Positions 48,118 to 61,500 of a DNA stretch of 64,000 bases are shown piece after piece (within the stretch, counting starts at the first letter, position 1; every line of letters starts with the position of its first letter). The DNA comes from Parasponia andersonii (Eukaryota; Streptophyta; Magnoliopsida; Rosales; Cannabaceae), in assembly GCA_002914805.1 (NCBI GenBank), contig JXTB01000232.1, positions 9,768 through 73,767 on the forward strand, read 5' to 3'. Under the pieces are notes generated by a model. The model was not told where the DNA came from and made no database searches. It saw only the letters and a program-made list of their open reading frames with translations. A program made the position numbers and the translations under genes.

Positions 48118-48318
48118 CTACAAGCTCTGAGACCTTTTCATTGAAAGAAGGTTTAAAGAAATTCCAAAGCTTTGCTTCCTCTTATGCTTTGAAGTTTTCA
48201 TGACATTTCCCTTTGGCTTTCTTAGAACACAAACATCTCCGTTGCAAATGTATCGCTTGGATTCGGGAGAATCGGAGGACTCGGAGAAGCAGCTGAAGAT
48301 GTTTGACAGAAGAGCCAT
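48118..48318 (-). CDS. Small basic uncharacterised protein (66 aa)
   Basis: A single-exon frame starting MALLSNIFSCFSESSDSPES, with a central YICNGDVCVLRKPKG motif and a Lys/Arg/Ser-rich tail (KTSKHKRKQSFG). The short layout of a Cys/Ser-rich N-terminus followed by DGDVCVLR-like and basic C-terminal parts fits a family of small plant proteins I have no function for. The ATG at 48318-48316 is the first in frame after the upstream TA microsatellite (about 48411-48443). Single exon and length agree with a real gene, but expression evidence is lacking. Confidence 0.65.
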   Translation of the reverse strand: MALLSNIFSCFSESSDSPESKRYICNGDVCVLRKPKGNVMKTSKHKRKQSFGISLNLLSMKRSQSL

Positions 48319-48405
48319 GGAGCTCTGAAGCTCTTTAACAAGCTGTTAAACAAAGAGGACTCTTTGTTCAATTTTTCTTGGCCAAAATGCATGTTAGAAA
48401 AAGCA

Positions 48406-48444
<39 letters not shown>

Positions 48445-48870
48445 ATTATGATAATGTAAGGTCAATGTTGGTCGGCCTAATATTTATTTTGTTGTCACGC
48501 GCTCAAAATCATGGAATATTCAAATTACGCATACTATAACAAACGTGTCGGTTTCCACTTTGGAGAGAACTATTTCCAATGGTCCATAAGTCGACCGTAG
48601 TATAAATAATCTGCTTTGACCCTATATTAGCCACATGGTTTAAGATCTTTTTTAACTCTGAAATAAACTCAAGACCACAAGTCAGGTCTTTTATGCAGAA
48701 TTTTTTTTCCCGTTTTATTATTATTATTATTTTTAATTGTATCAAAAGAATTTGGGTGCTTTAAGCCTGTAGAAAATGGATTTGTAATTTCATTCTTTCG
48801 TTTTTTTTTTTCTCAAAAGAAAAAGACTTCTACAGGCCAAGGTGTCCTCAAAATCATTGGTTAGTTTAAA
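48319..48870. other. Upstream of the small protein gene
   Basis: A TA microsatellite at about 48411-48443, about 100 bp before the start codon, could contain the TATA element. Otherwise no feature. Confidence 0.45.
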
Positions 48871-49872
48871 AAAGGGTTAATAACATCATTAGTCCTCAAT
48901 TTATTACTATTTTGATATGTTAGTTCTCAATTCTTTTCCGTGGCATTTAAGTACTAAATTTTTCTCTCTTTGACACTATTAGTCATTTTGGTAAATTCCA
49001 TTTAAGATTCTATTAAAATTCATTTGAATGAGAGAAATTTTACATTATTGATCTTGATTTTTTAATTGTTTAACAAATTGATTTCTATTTTTTTGTATTC
49101 ATATTTTCGATTAATAATATTATATCTGCTAATTTTATGGAAAATTAAAATTTAAAAAATTTAATTTTTCAAAAGATTGACAGATGCAACAATATAAAGA
49201 AATGAACGTTTAATGGAAAACTATAAAACTTTTCAAGCTTATTTGCTATAAATAGTTAATATTTTTTTAGAATAACCATTCATAATTACATGAACATTTA
49301 ATAGCTATGGTAAATTTTCAGAATTTGACTAGTACAAAAGCGTGTATGTGATTTTTTTTTTGTTTTAAAAAATGTTAATAATTAATAGAAAATTATAAAA
49401 CTTTTCAAGCTTATGTACTGTAAATAGTTAATTAATTTTTTAAAATAATCAGTCATAATTTGGTAAGATAATTATTTTTTTGTTCATAAAGTTGCTATAA
49501 TTTGATATAAAGTAAGGTTTATTAGTATTTTTTTTTCTTTTTTGAATTTAGTTTTTAAATAAACTGTTTGTTTTATATCCATACATAAATTTTAATTTTT
49601 TGAAAGATTAACAGATGCAATATTGTTAATAAAAAATATGAGTACAAAAAAAATATGTACTAAATTGTTAAATAATTGAAAAATCAAGATCAGTAGTACA
49701 AAATTTCTATCATTCAAATAAATTTTAACAGAATCTTGGATGAAATATGCTAATAGAACTAATAGTGTCAAAAAGAGAAACATTTAGTACTTAAATACCC
49801 ACAAAAAAAAAATTGAGAACAAATATATCAAAATGGTAATAAGTCAGGGACTAATAATGACATTAACCCCTT
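48871..49872. mobile_element. Large foldback element, about 1 kb
   Basis: The left arm from AAAGGGTTAATAACATCATTAG is the reverse complement, with scattered changes, of the right arm ending ...AATGACATTAACCCCTT. Arms run about 280 bp (48871-49150 and 49590-49872) and share, among others, TTTAAGTACTAAAT, TTGACACTATTAGT and ATTGATCTTGATTTTT-type segments. The loop contains its own direct repeat (AAAACTTTTCAAGCTTAT near 49227 and 49398, each followed by TGTAAATAGTTAAT-like sequence). No coding capacity was recognised. Confidence 0.85.
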
Positions 49873-51640
49873 AGAAAATTGGCTAGATTTTCTTTATTGA
49901 AGGCTGGCAATCCATCTTATTATATTCTCTATTAAATGAAATAAATGCTTAGGTAGATTATAAATGAACTATCTGCCTTAACCAATAAATGTTTTCCCAC
50001 GAAAAGTAAAACAATTTGATGTCCTTCACCAAATAGTTGGATATCCAACCTATAGAATGGATCGGTTGGATTTGAAAATTAAAAATCCATTTACATTGGA
50101 TCAATGTTAGTTTTGAACTTCAAATTTCAACGAAGAACGGATCCAGTCTAACCAAGTGTATATGAAACACACCTTAAATGTCTACATATTTATATTTTAA
50201 GCGAAAAAATTTTATATTCTAGATTAATAATATTTAATCTAGCAGAAATTAAATAATTCACTTTCAAATAGTTTTATTTGTTTTCCTACGTAATGAACAC
50301 GCGTATGGTTATGCTAAAATTGAGATTGAGATTTTTTTTAATCTAATTTTTGTAATTATGAGATTATAATTTTAAAACTAAATCCGATGCAATCCATCCA
50401 AATCCAATTGAATTGAATTGGATTGCTTTGATTTTGATTTTAAACAATAGTGGATTGGAAGCACTACTACAAAAATGCAATCTTATAATTGGTTTTTACT
50501 AGAATATGAGGTGCAGTTCTTTGTATTGAAAATTTTCCTTTCCATTTTGGTGATAAACGTTTTGGTTCATTATTCATGATAATTTATTTTCACTTTCATT
50601 TCCATTGAAAATGTCAAACTGCAGGCACCATTGTTGTTATATGAGGTGTGAATATTATTATAAAATCAATTTCCATTGCACGTTGCTTCTTTGTTTGACT
50701 TCGAGGGATATCTCCCTACTCTCTCTTAAAATAGCAAACCAGCTATATATCCATGTATATAACATTGTAATTGCGTCTCTATATCTACGTAAGTACGTTA
50801 TCGATATGGCTATATTTGGCCAAATCCATATCAGCAACGTGCCATTAGTTACCTTAAATAGGGGTACATAAAAATAGAGAAAAAGCAGAGAAAAAAGAAA
50901 GCAAAAAGAAAGAAAGAAAGAGAAAGAAAAATAGGGTAATTATCAAAATCAAAATCCATTAGCATCAGAAATGGAATAAAGGCTAGAAAGTATAAAGAGA
51001 TAAAAAATAAAAAATAAAAAAAAAAACCAATCACCTTGAGGTTTTTTTTTTTTTTTTTTTTTTTAAAAACCAATTGAGTGAAACTGTTTTATATTTGAAT
51101 GACAAAAGACACAAATTCCCCGTATCAAAGTTTCTATTTTGTTTAAAGTACAAGCATTTGATTTGAGGTACACTTGGTACAATGCTTGTCACTTGCATGC
51201 TCAAGTGTCAAGTCCGCCTACAAACCAACACCCTCAGCTCATCACAGTATTTTATGGCCCAATTACATTACTGTAACGGGCCTACATATTAACTTAGGCC
51301 CATGAGAAAAGGTCAGGCATATAGAGGTCTAGAACCCCAAAATAAAAATTAAGAAAAGAAGTGGAAAAAAAAAAAAAACAACCATGTTGCTCTGTCTCAC
51401 CACAGTAATAAGTGCAAAAGCCTAGCCTGTAACCTGATAAAAGGTTAAAAAAAAAGGTCTAAAAGTGAGAGAAAAAATAGGTGTCAAACTGTAAATACTA
51501 AAAAAAAAAATTGTATATATATTATATTTTGAAAAATCTATTAATAAAAAGAGCAAGAAGAAGTAAAAAATAAAAATTAAGCGCGTATTAGCCAATAGGC
51601 CTGGAGTAGTAGTCGGGAAGAAACACATAGGCTGGCTTTT
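49873..51640. other. Intergenic, AT-rich
   Basis: No gene recognised. A purine-rich tract lies at 50870-50935 and long A and T runs at about 51003-51065 and 51366-51380. Confidence 0.5.
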
Positions 51641-52316
51641 CCCACCTCTAAATCCCTCTCTTTCTCCACACCACCTTCCCTTGCGGGTCCTTTTTTCTCA
51701 GAGACCCTCCATTATTTTCTCACCTTCCAAACACCACCACCCTTTTGCTCCTTCAATCCGGCCACCGTCTCAGCTCCCTCCTCCTCCTCCTCCTCCTCCT
51801 CCTCTCTACCTTCCTATCTCTGAAATCCGTTCAATATTTCTCTGTCTCTGCTTTTTTCTCTGGAAATTTCTGGATCCCGTTTGATAAAACCATTGAACAG
51901 ATCTTTGTAGAGACTGAGTTTCTTGATTCAGGAGGTCATTTTCAGAGGTGGGTATTTTTTTTTAAAAAAAAAAAGAAAAGGAAAAAGATCCATTAGCGAA
52001 TTCAGTCCTGATTGTTTGGAGAGAGAGAAAATAAGAAGGAAAATTCGAAATGCAGCAGAACTAGTGACTATATATATATATATATATATTAAAAAAGCGT
52101 TTTAAAGAGAGATGAAGATGAGGAGAGAGGGGGAGAGGAAACAAAGAATGTTAAATATGTAAAATTGCATGCAGAACATCAACAGGGCCCACCGTAACCA
52201 GTAGTGAGCCCTGAAGAGATATTTTGGGAAGAAGAAGAAGAAGAAGAGAGTATTAAAAGCGCGTGTGTGAGACTTGGACTTGGGAAGAGTTTTGGGATTC
52301 GGGTTTTGATTCTCTA
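51641..52316 (+). promoter_or_regulatory. Probable promoter and long 5' leader of the MYB gene
   Basis: Pyrimidine-rich sequence with a (CTC)n run (about 51779-51804) is typical of plant leaders. Several upstream ATGs occur between 52090 and 52180, so upstream open frames could damp translation. A TA tract lies at 52071-52090. The transcription start was not fixed. Confidence 0.45.
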
Positions 52317-54895
52317 ATGACACCGCACAGCAACGGCGGTGGTGCACAGAACGAAGGTGGGCCATCTGGATCAAGCGGAGGAAGAGGCATTGGTGGTGGA
52401 ATTGGGCCAGACGGGGTGGTGTTGAAGAAGGGCCCATGGACCGCCGCGGAGGATCAGATTCTGATGGAGTACGTGAAGAAGCACGGCGAAGGGAACTGGA
52501 ACTCGGTTCAGAAGTATTCTGGGCTCAACCGATGTGGCAAGAGCTGTCGTCTCCGTTGGGCCAACCACCTCCGGCCCAATCTGAAGAAAGGCTCCTTTAC
52601 CCCTGAGGAAGAGAGACTCATTCTCGAGCTTCATGCCAAGTACGGCAACAAATGGGCTCGCATGGCCGCTCAGGTACGTGCAGAGTTATTGAGGCTAGTA
52701 CTACTATAGCCTATAGTAACAGTTTTGGGTTTTGGTTTGGTTGAATTTTGGACCATTTTAATGTCGTTTTCTGTTGTTTTCTTCGACAACTTTATCAGTA
52801 CCTATCCTTTTGTGCTTTTCTTTTCTCAAATTAATGTCTACTTCAAATTCTAGTACCTACTCTTTTGTGCTTCTCTTTTCTCAAATTAATGTCTACTCAA
52901 AATTCTTTCATCTGCGCATTTGAGAATTTTTTTGTGTATGCAATTTCACTAGCTGAATTTTGAACCATTTTAATGTCGTTTCGTTGTTGAACAGTGTGAG
53001 TACCCTTTTGTGCTTTTTCTATCAAATTTTAGCTTCTACGTATAAATTTTTCATCTGGGCATTTGAGAATTTTTGAGTTTATGCAATTTTTTCAATTGTG
53101 GTTCCAGTTACCTGGCCGAACAGACAACGAGATCAAGAACTATTGGAACACAAGGGTCAAGAGGCGCAAACGACAAGGACTACCACTCTATCCAAACGAC
53201 ATTCAGCAGTTCTCTTCTCAACCCACTACGCCGACGAGCTCACTCACTCCTATGACCCCAACCCCGACGACACCAACAACGACGTCGTTTTTGTTTCAGA
53301 ACCAAACCCAAATCCCATTCTCTCCAACTCCACCACCTCACTCGCCCATGTCTTCTCCAATCCAATCCTACCCAACTTTAGCTTCTCCTTCCTCCTATGA
53401 ACCCAATTCTCCTTTTACCTTTTCAAGCCCACCCTACAACTCCTTCACATTCCAAAGACCTGTCCCCCTTCTCGGAGCCCCGGTTCGTTTCAAGTCCTTT
53501 CGCGACTCGACAGGGTTCTCGCTCCCGGGTTCCACTTCGGCTTCGAGGACAACCCCACAAAGCTCTGGTGCTCTTCTGGGTCAGTATACTACGCCGACTC
53601 AGTTGGCCGACTCTGCTTGCTTTCAGTTCCCGTTGACTTTTGACCCCACTTTGCCGCAAAATGTTGGGACCCAGTTCGATTCTGAGCATTTAGGTTCCTC
53701 TGGTTCGATCCGTTCGGTGAAGTCGGAGCTCCCTTCAAGCCAATTCCCCCAAATTCAGCAGCCCGAGATTGCATGTGATAACAGTACCAAGGTTATAAGC
53801 TCGGCCACGACCCAGAGAAATGGTGGTTTGTTGGAGGACCTTTTGGAGAACCTGTTGGAGGAAGCTCAGAGGTCTGTTGAGAGCTCTTCAGGTGAATTCT
53901 AGTATATGTTTGTGGAGCTTTCGTTGTAGTTATCGGCCATGTTCACTAATTCGTAATGAGAATGAAAATAAGGGAATTGTTTCCTTTCTTATCCATTCAT
54001 GTGTTTACTTACACATCTGAAACGCATTTGAATTCTAGTATATGTTTATGGAGCTTTCATTGTAGTTATCGGCTATGTTCACTAATTCGTAATGAGAATG
54101 AAAATAATGGAATTGTTTCCTTTCTTATCCATTCATATGTTTACTTACACATTTGAAACGCATTTTGAGAATCCCTCGCATAGTTTAAGTGAAATTGAGA
54201 ATAGTTGACTTAATTTTTTATTTAGCTCATTACTCTCCAAACCTTTCCTTTATGATTATTTTCATTACGGATTAGTAAGCATGCCTATCATATGTTTACA
54301 ATTGGGTTTTTTTCTTAGTTTTGGTTGATTGGTTTGTTTTTTTTTAGACCTATGAATTCTCGTTTTCTATTTATTGTTATAGACCATATCCTGTCATGGA
54401 TTTCAGGGAATTAAACGCATTAATTCTGTTTTCAAACATGTAGGATGCATAAGATGTAAGGCTGTCTTTATGAGTGGAGCTCATTCTGATTTTATAATGG
54501 GATGCGTTATCTCTTGCCTAACCTGTCTTTACTGAAATGAAAAAACTGTCTTGTTCATTGATTGTGATAGTAGTAATAACAGTGCATTCTTTCTTTCTTT
54601 CTATGCAGAAATGGTGCCAAAGGAAGAAGCTAAAGACCAGATCAATTGCTTGCCTGAAGACATATCTAAGCTGTTAAATTTTGTTCCTGCTACTCTTCAG
54701 GTCCCGGATTGGTACAGCGATAGCAGCGAAATCTCCAACGGTCAATCTTTAGGTGTTACAGACCATAATCTTGGTCTCGACATGCACCATTTAGCTTCCT
54801 TCTTTCCTATTTCATCTGCAGCAGACTATGGCCAAACCCCTGCCTCTTGGGACAGCTTACCTGGTATTTGCAAAGGGTGGTCCAAACACACTTGA
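52317..54895 (+). CDS. MYB101: R2R3-MYB transcription factor, GAMYB-like (subgroup 18; MYB101/97/120 type)
   Basis: Three exons (52317-52673, 53108-53891, 54609-54895) give 475 residues. A Gly-rich N-terminus precedes R2 (about 39-89; KKGPWTAAEDQIL ... RCGKSCRLRWANHLRP) and R3 (about 92-140; KKGSFTPEEERLI ... GRTDNEIKNYWNTRVKRR). The exon 1/2 junction falls within R3, as in the family. A GLPLYPNDIQ box follows, then a Pro/Thr/Ser-rich region, and exon 3 encodes the conserved tail CLPEDISKLLNFVPATLQVP. Subgroup-18 MYBs act in gibberellin responses of anthers, pollen tubes and aleurone. A miR159 site lies at 53724-53744. A longer in-frame start at 52263 is possible but adds no family sequence. 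Subgroup is clear; the exact orthologue is less sure. Confidence 0.92.
53724..53744 (+). promoter_or_regulatory. miR159 target site in the MYB coding sequence
   Basis: CGGAGCTCCCTTCAAGCCAAT pairs with miR159 across the central GAGCTCCCTTCAA block; mismatches fall at the ends and at one inner base. The site is in exon 2 at the position usual for GAMYB-like genes, encoding part of SELPSSQF. Confidence 0.85.
53895..54166 (+). repeat. 136 bp tandem duplication at the start of MYB intron 2
   Basis: Units 53895-54030 and 54031-54166 are nearly identical. The first unit starts three bases after the exon, just inside the splice donor (GTGAATTC); the second copy has TTGAATTC and so lacks the donor. 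Confidence 0.93.
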
Positions 54896-56177
54896 ATGTG
54901 AATGCAACCAACAATATATTTTATGAGTAAAATAAAATATTTTGAATAGTAAGAACAATTCTACGCTATATTTCTCTTTGATCTTTATCTTGTCATCATT
55001 CTTCTAAATCTTTTATGTTACCGTTACTGATATTCAAGCCATATACAAGATATCTATACTAATAAAATTCACAATATATGATCTTCTTGATCAATTAAAG
55101 ATAGTATGAATATGAACTAGAATATATGCTGTCAGCATAGCATGATTGTCCAGGAAGTGCATCATCATCTTTATTGCAATTGGTAAAGAGCCAAATATAG
55201 AGGTTATATTCCCTGACATATTTCTTTTGTGCTTGCTTTAAACATGGTTGAAGACTATGACATTTTGCATTAAAGTCTAGGCAGAGCATTCCTTGTTAGA
55301 CCTGGATATCCATATCTTATCCAGATTGGCATGGTGTGCCAAATTTGAAGTTTCTCTGACATAGGTGATATCTAAAGCTTCACTAACTCTTGTGTTTAAA
55401 TGTGGAACTAACTATGCTTTGTCCATGTGACCATTCGCATTAATGGCAGTGCATAAAGCAATTTCATTGCCGCGTAATTTGACTATTTGAGAGCTTCATT
55501 CCCATATCTTGCTATACTTCATTTGGCACATTCCTTAATGGCAATATGTATATCCACAGACTACAACTTGCTTTTCATTGTCAAATCTGATATTTACCCC
55601 CAACCACTAGTCCAAACAGTGGTATTCTATATGCTTTTTCAATCATTTTTCTCACTTAGTAATTAAATGAAGCAAATTTCATATGTTCCAAATCATCAAG
55701 AGACGGATCAGGAATTCCCAAATCAAAATGATTACCAGTAATTACTATTAAGCTTCACGAGTAAGGCTTTAAATGATTCCAATCCTTGCCATTTATGCCT
55801 TTAATTCTTTCCGTATTCATCACTATATTTGAGGTTTTACGGGTCTCTCTTTCAATCAAATCTTAAGTAACTTATTTGGAATGACCCTCTTATCCTTGGA
55901 AATTTCTTTCATATATCTTGACACAAATAAAAACTCCTAGTTTTAGGTACTTTTAATGTGTAAAAGTTTCAAAAATTGCCTTTTCATTATCTCGAACCAT
56001 CAATCTATTCTTCTCTGACTTCGGTGGAACTATAAGTTGCAAAGTTGACTCAAATGTCCAAGGATGTGCTCTTGTTACCTTCTTGAAGATATATGATTTG
56101 TTCAACCTCAATAATTCATGACAGAAGCTTAAAACGAACGGGTGAAGAGGAAAAAAGGTGTACTATATGGGCCCAAG
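54896..56177. other. MYB 3' UTR and intergenic
   Basis: No further gene recognised. The MYB 3' end probably lies near AATAAAATA at about 54929. Confidence 0.45.
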
Positions 56178-57093
56178 TAGGGGCGGCAATCCAGATTACG
56201 ACACGATAACACGACTCGAAAACGACACGAAATTAGTGGGTTTGGGTTGAGCTTAAACAGGTGCGGATCAAAACAGGTTAAGTACGATTAAGCACGATAA
56301 AATAACATGTCAAAATTAGGTCAACCTGTCTAATCCGAAATTGACACGTTTGACACGATTAAAACTAAAATTAATAAACAGGTCATAATCGTGTCAACTC
56401 ATAATTAACCTATTTACAACCCGTTTATGACATGATAAAAAATAATTTTTTAAACATTTAATTTAAAAAAACATTAAAAATTCGAAAAAAAAAACAAAAG
56501 GTGAAATGAAAAGTGTTATCGTGCTGATTTGAGTGACTATTTATCGTGCTGATTTGAGAGACTATTTATTTTGGTTTGATAGCTTTTAGTTGTTGTGGAC
56601 CTTGTATTTTATTGGATGTATTGGTTGACAAGTTAATTTTGTTATACATTGCATTATGTTTGGAAATGTGAAGTTGTGATTTGTGAACTTAGTTAGGTTA
56701 AATAGGTTATTACAGGTTATATTAGAAATGTTTAAATAGGTTCACATATTAAGTTTAGTGGGTTATATTTGACAGGTTGACTTATATAAGAATGTTTATT
56801 ATAAATAGGTTAAATTCGATGTAAACAGATCAAACATGTCATAAATAGGTTAAATTTGACCTAAACAGGTTAATAGGTCGTGTTAGGTAGAACACGACCT
56901 GAATAAGACACGATTAAATAACGTGTTAAATGTGTCGTGTCGCGGGTGACCTGTTTAATTAGCAGGTCGTGTACAGGTTCACAAATAATGACACAATTAA
57001 TAAATATGTCGTATTCAGGTTAGGTAAATACTCGTTATACATATGTCTCGATACGACACGATTATGACACGACAATACGAATTGCCACCCCTA
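56178..57093. mobile_element. Non-autonomous hAT-type transposon (916 bp)
   Basis: Terminal inverted repeats TAGGGGCGGCAAT and ATTGCCACCCCTA, and an 8 bp target duplication GGCCCAAG (56170-56177) / GGCCTAAG (57094-57101) with one mismatch. An 8 bp duplication and TAGGG ends fit the hAT superfamily. There is no transposase frame. The interior is packed with short repeats: ACACGA/CGACACG near both ends, and AACAGGTTA / AATAGGTTAAAT units in both orientations throughout. Confidence 0.88.
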
Positions 57094-57101
57094 GGCCTAA
57101 G

Positions 57102-58762
57102 GGATAGGGCTGTTTATTATTATCAATAGCCTTAAGAATTATGGAGAAATTAGCTTAGTATTTTTTTTTAAGGAGAAAAAAGATCCATGTTTATGTTCAG
57201 ATATATTAACTAATATACTAAGTAACAATTTGTATATTTTTTATGAGTGGAACAATTAATATACCGAGTATATCAAAATATTTGATTTATCCGGTATATT
57301 ATCAGATGTACGTGAAAATTAACATTTATCTTAAAGAAATTCTGTCTAATTTTAGTATTCTAATTAAGTCGATCCATGAATTGATGTCACGCCATATCAA
57401 AAACTTGAATGAAAATTGAAAAAAAAAAAATCGAAAAACTCATTATATAGTATCAGAATTAAACGACTTGGCATCAAACTATCTATTAACATAAATTAAA
57501 ATACTAGTTCGTATGTAATTTGGATTGGAAGAACTAGGATCAGCTACTCAGCCATGCCTGTATTAATATTTTTTCAATATTATCAAATATAACCTCTATG
57601 ATCGTAGCATAGGAGTTATATAAAGGAGAATCTAATGGTACTTTCACTCACATTTGGCCTTTGGGCAAGTCATGTTGCCAATTATGCAACTTATGAGCCA
57701 CTTCCAGTCTATTGCATGCGACAGTTGGCTTATCACTTTCTTGTGAAATTCCAAGACATCTTATCTTGGGTAGAATGGAAAGATTTTCTTTTTCAATCCT
57801 GAAAGCTGAATTCGTCTTTGGTTTTCATAGAACAGGACATTAGCTGGAAAGAAGGAAAGCATTACTCGGTATAGAACTCTTAATCGATTACATTTATATA
57901 AAATAATATGCCAGATTTGACCTTTAAGAAACTAGTATTCTTATTAATACTTTGTATTTCAAACCCAGCAAAGAATTATACGAAAAATAATATGGGTCTT
58001 TATTGGAGGGAGGTAAGAACTCATTAATGCCTCTCGACACTAATGGCTGAATTACTAAGTATCAAAACATAAGAAATGCATTTATGGGTCGAGAGATGTT
58101 CGAATACGGGAATAAGCGCTAATAAGTTTTCTTCGCTAATTTTAGTGGAGTCCACGTACCATACCGTATACGTATGGAATATAAAATAGAGTGCTACTAT
58201 ACTTGTTAATTGTCATACAAACATTGTGAAGTCTTCAAACAATATAAACATCGAAACCCCCAAATTGAATACAGCCATACAAATTCATTATTGGACAAAA
58301 GTCGAAACCTGTCAGTCCAACTAAATAAATCCAATAAAAATATCATAACACTGAACTACCAAGAAAATACAGTTATTTCTTCTATTTATCCATGTAAAAC
58401 CTACAAACTTTAGCTTGGTTATTCAACAGATCCATTAACAAGTAGCTACATCGAAAGTAGTTAAGTCGATGACCGGCATGAGAATTAGTGGGGTATTAAT
58501 CAGCTGACCGTGAAGGTATTATGTTTAACTCATATAATGAAATGACCTAAAAGGGTAACAATTTATTCATGCATAAAACGATTAACAATATAATATTTCC
58601 CAGCAGAGAAGTCCAGATACAACTGTTAGAAACAGTTGAGAAGCATACGAAAAGCAATCTCCATACTTAGCCCAAAGTAAACAGGAGCTAAAACAGATAA
58701 TATATACATTTTCCTCCTTTCTTTTCTGAAGTCTTTATTTACACATTTTCATCCGACTTCCC
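57102..58762. other. Intergenic, AT-rich
   Basis: No gene recognised. The last part should be the ATG8 3' UTR (minus strand). Confidence 0.5.
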
Positions 58763-60323
<1,561 letters not shown>

Positions 60324-60399
60324 GGCGAAATTGAAGTCTATCCAACTGATTAGCCCCCAATTCTGAATCCCAAACATGCAAATCAAGCAAAGACCACAA

Positions 60400-60830
60400 C
60401 CAAATTAGGGTTTCTTTTTTCTTTTTTTAAATAAAGAAAGAGGAATTAATAGGAAGAGTATGAAAATGGGCAAAATATAATTTTGAAAAAGAAAAAAGGT
60501 GTCTTACCAGATGAAATCGGAGAATGAAGAATCTAGAGCTTGTGAGGAAGAAAAGGTAGAAGGAATATAAATATATATATATATAGGTGGAAAAATGGGT
60601 ATATAGGTTTAAAGTAAAGTTCACTTATTAAGTAGTTAACCTTTTTTCTCCTCTCATTGCTGGTATTTATACGATATTAGGGTTTCGGAATCCAATTCTG
60701 CGATAGCAACGGTGTCGTTTTACGTAGCAAATGACTTAGGAAAGGTTCGTGTTCAGTTCTTAATCAAGGCCCTGTATATGTCCTGGCCCACACTATATGG
60801 GCCCAGGTTTCAAATGAATGGGCCTAACAT
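60400..60830 (-). promoter_or_regulatory. ATG8 promoter/leader with telo-boxes and site II motifs
   Basis: TAGGGTTT (AAACCCTA on the gene strand, a telo-box) occurs at 60406-60413 and 60678-60685. TGGGCC/GGCCCA (site II) occurs at 60785-60790, 60798-60803 and 60819-60824. Combined telo-box and site II clusters are common in promoters of plant housekeeping and growth genes. A short 5' UTR exon probably lies near 60510-60560. Confidence 0.6.
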
Positions 60831-61500
60831 TGAGTTTGCTGGCAGCCCGGTGAGGACCATGTGGCATTGTTTGCCATGTAAAAGGCTTTACCTCTTGGAA
60901 CGCAAAATTGAGATGTGTTAAGGACGACCGCACCTAATTTTTTATTAGCAAAGAAAATAGAAAATAAGCAAATATATATAATACATAGTGGTTTACTCTC
61001 AAAAGTGAGAAAGTGTACTTTTAGCCGTTACATATTTTAATTAAGATGAAGAAAATGAATTATATAGAAACCTTGGTTCTCCGTATATTCTAACTCAACC
61101 CAAGGTCGACTATGGAGTGCGCATTTCATCTAGACGACGTATCGTCCGAGCGATCTTCACTAGTATAATTACACTTCATATATCTAACAGGTTGTTAGCA
61201 GCACTTTATTGTAGAAACACACTTGGCAAAAGAGCCTATGTTTTTAATTTCTTTGTAAAGTAGTCTTTATTGACATTATTAGACTATATTCAATTTTATA
61301 CTCAACCACGCTCAACAACATACTCACTTATGTTAAAAAAAATTATTTTGTAAAAAATTTTAAAATATAGACTGTTATCAAAATTCATTTTCAAAAAGTC
61401 TATTTTACCTAATTTCTCGAACTAATAATACCTATTAAACAGCTCAACAAAGGTATTCCATTTCCAACCCTAGGCTCAATTTTTGGGATATTATTATATA
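60831..61500. other. Intergenic
   Basis: No gene recognised; AT-rich with no domain in any frame. Confidence 0.5.

Noticed and set aside
58210..58413. 67-residue plus-strand frame
   Set aside because: Asn/Lys/Ser-rich composition expected by chance in AT-rich DNA; no domain or neighbours that fit.
60712..60921. 69-residue plus-strand frame in the ATG8 promoter
   Set aside because: Overlaps the telo-box/site II promoter region and has no recognisable motif.
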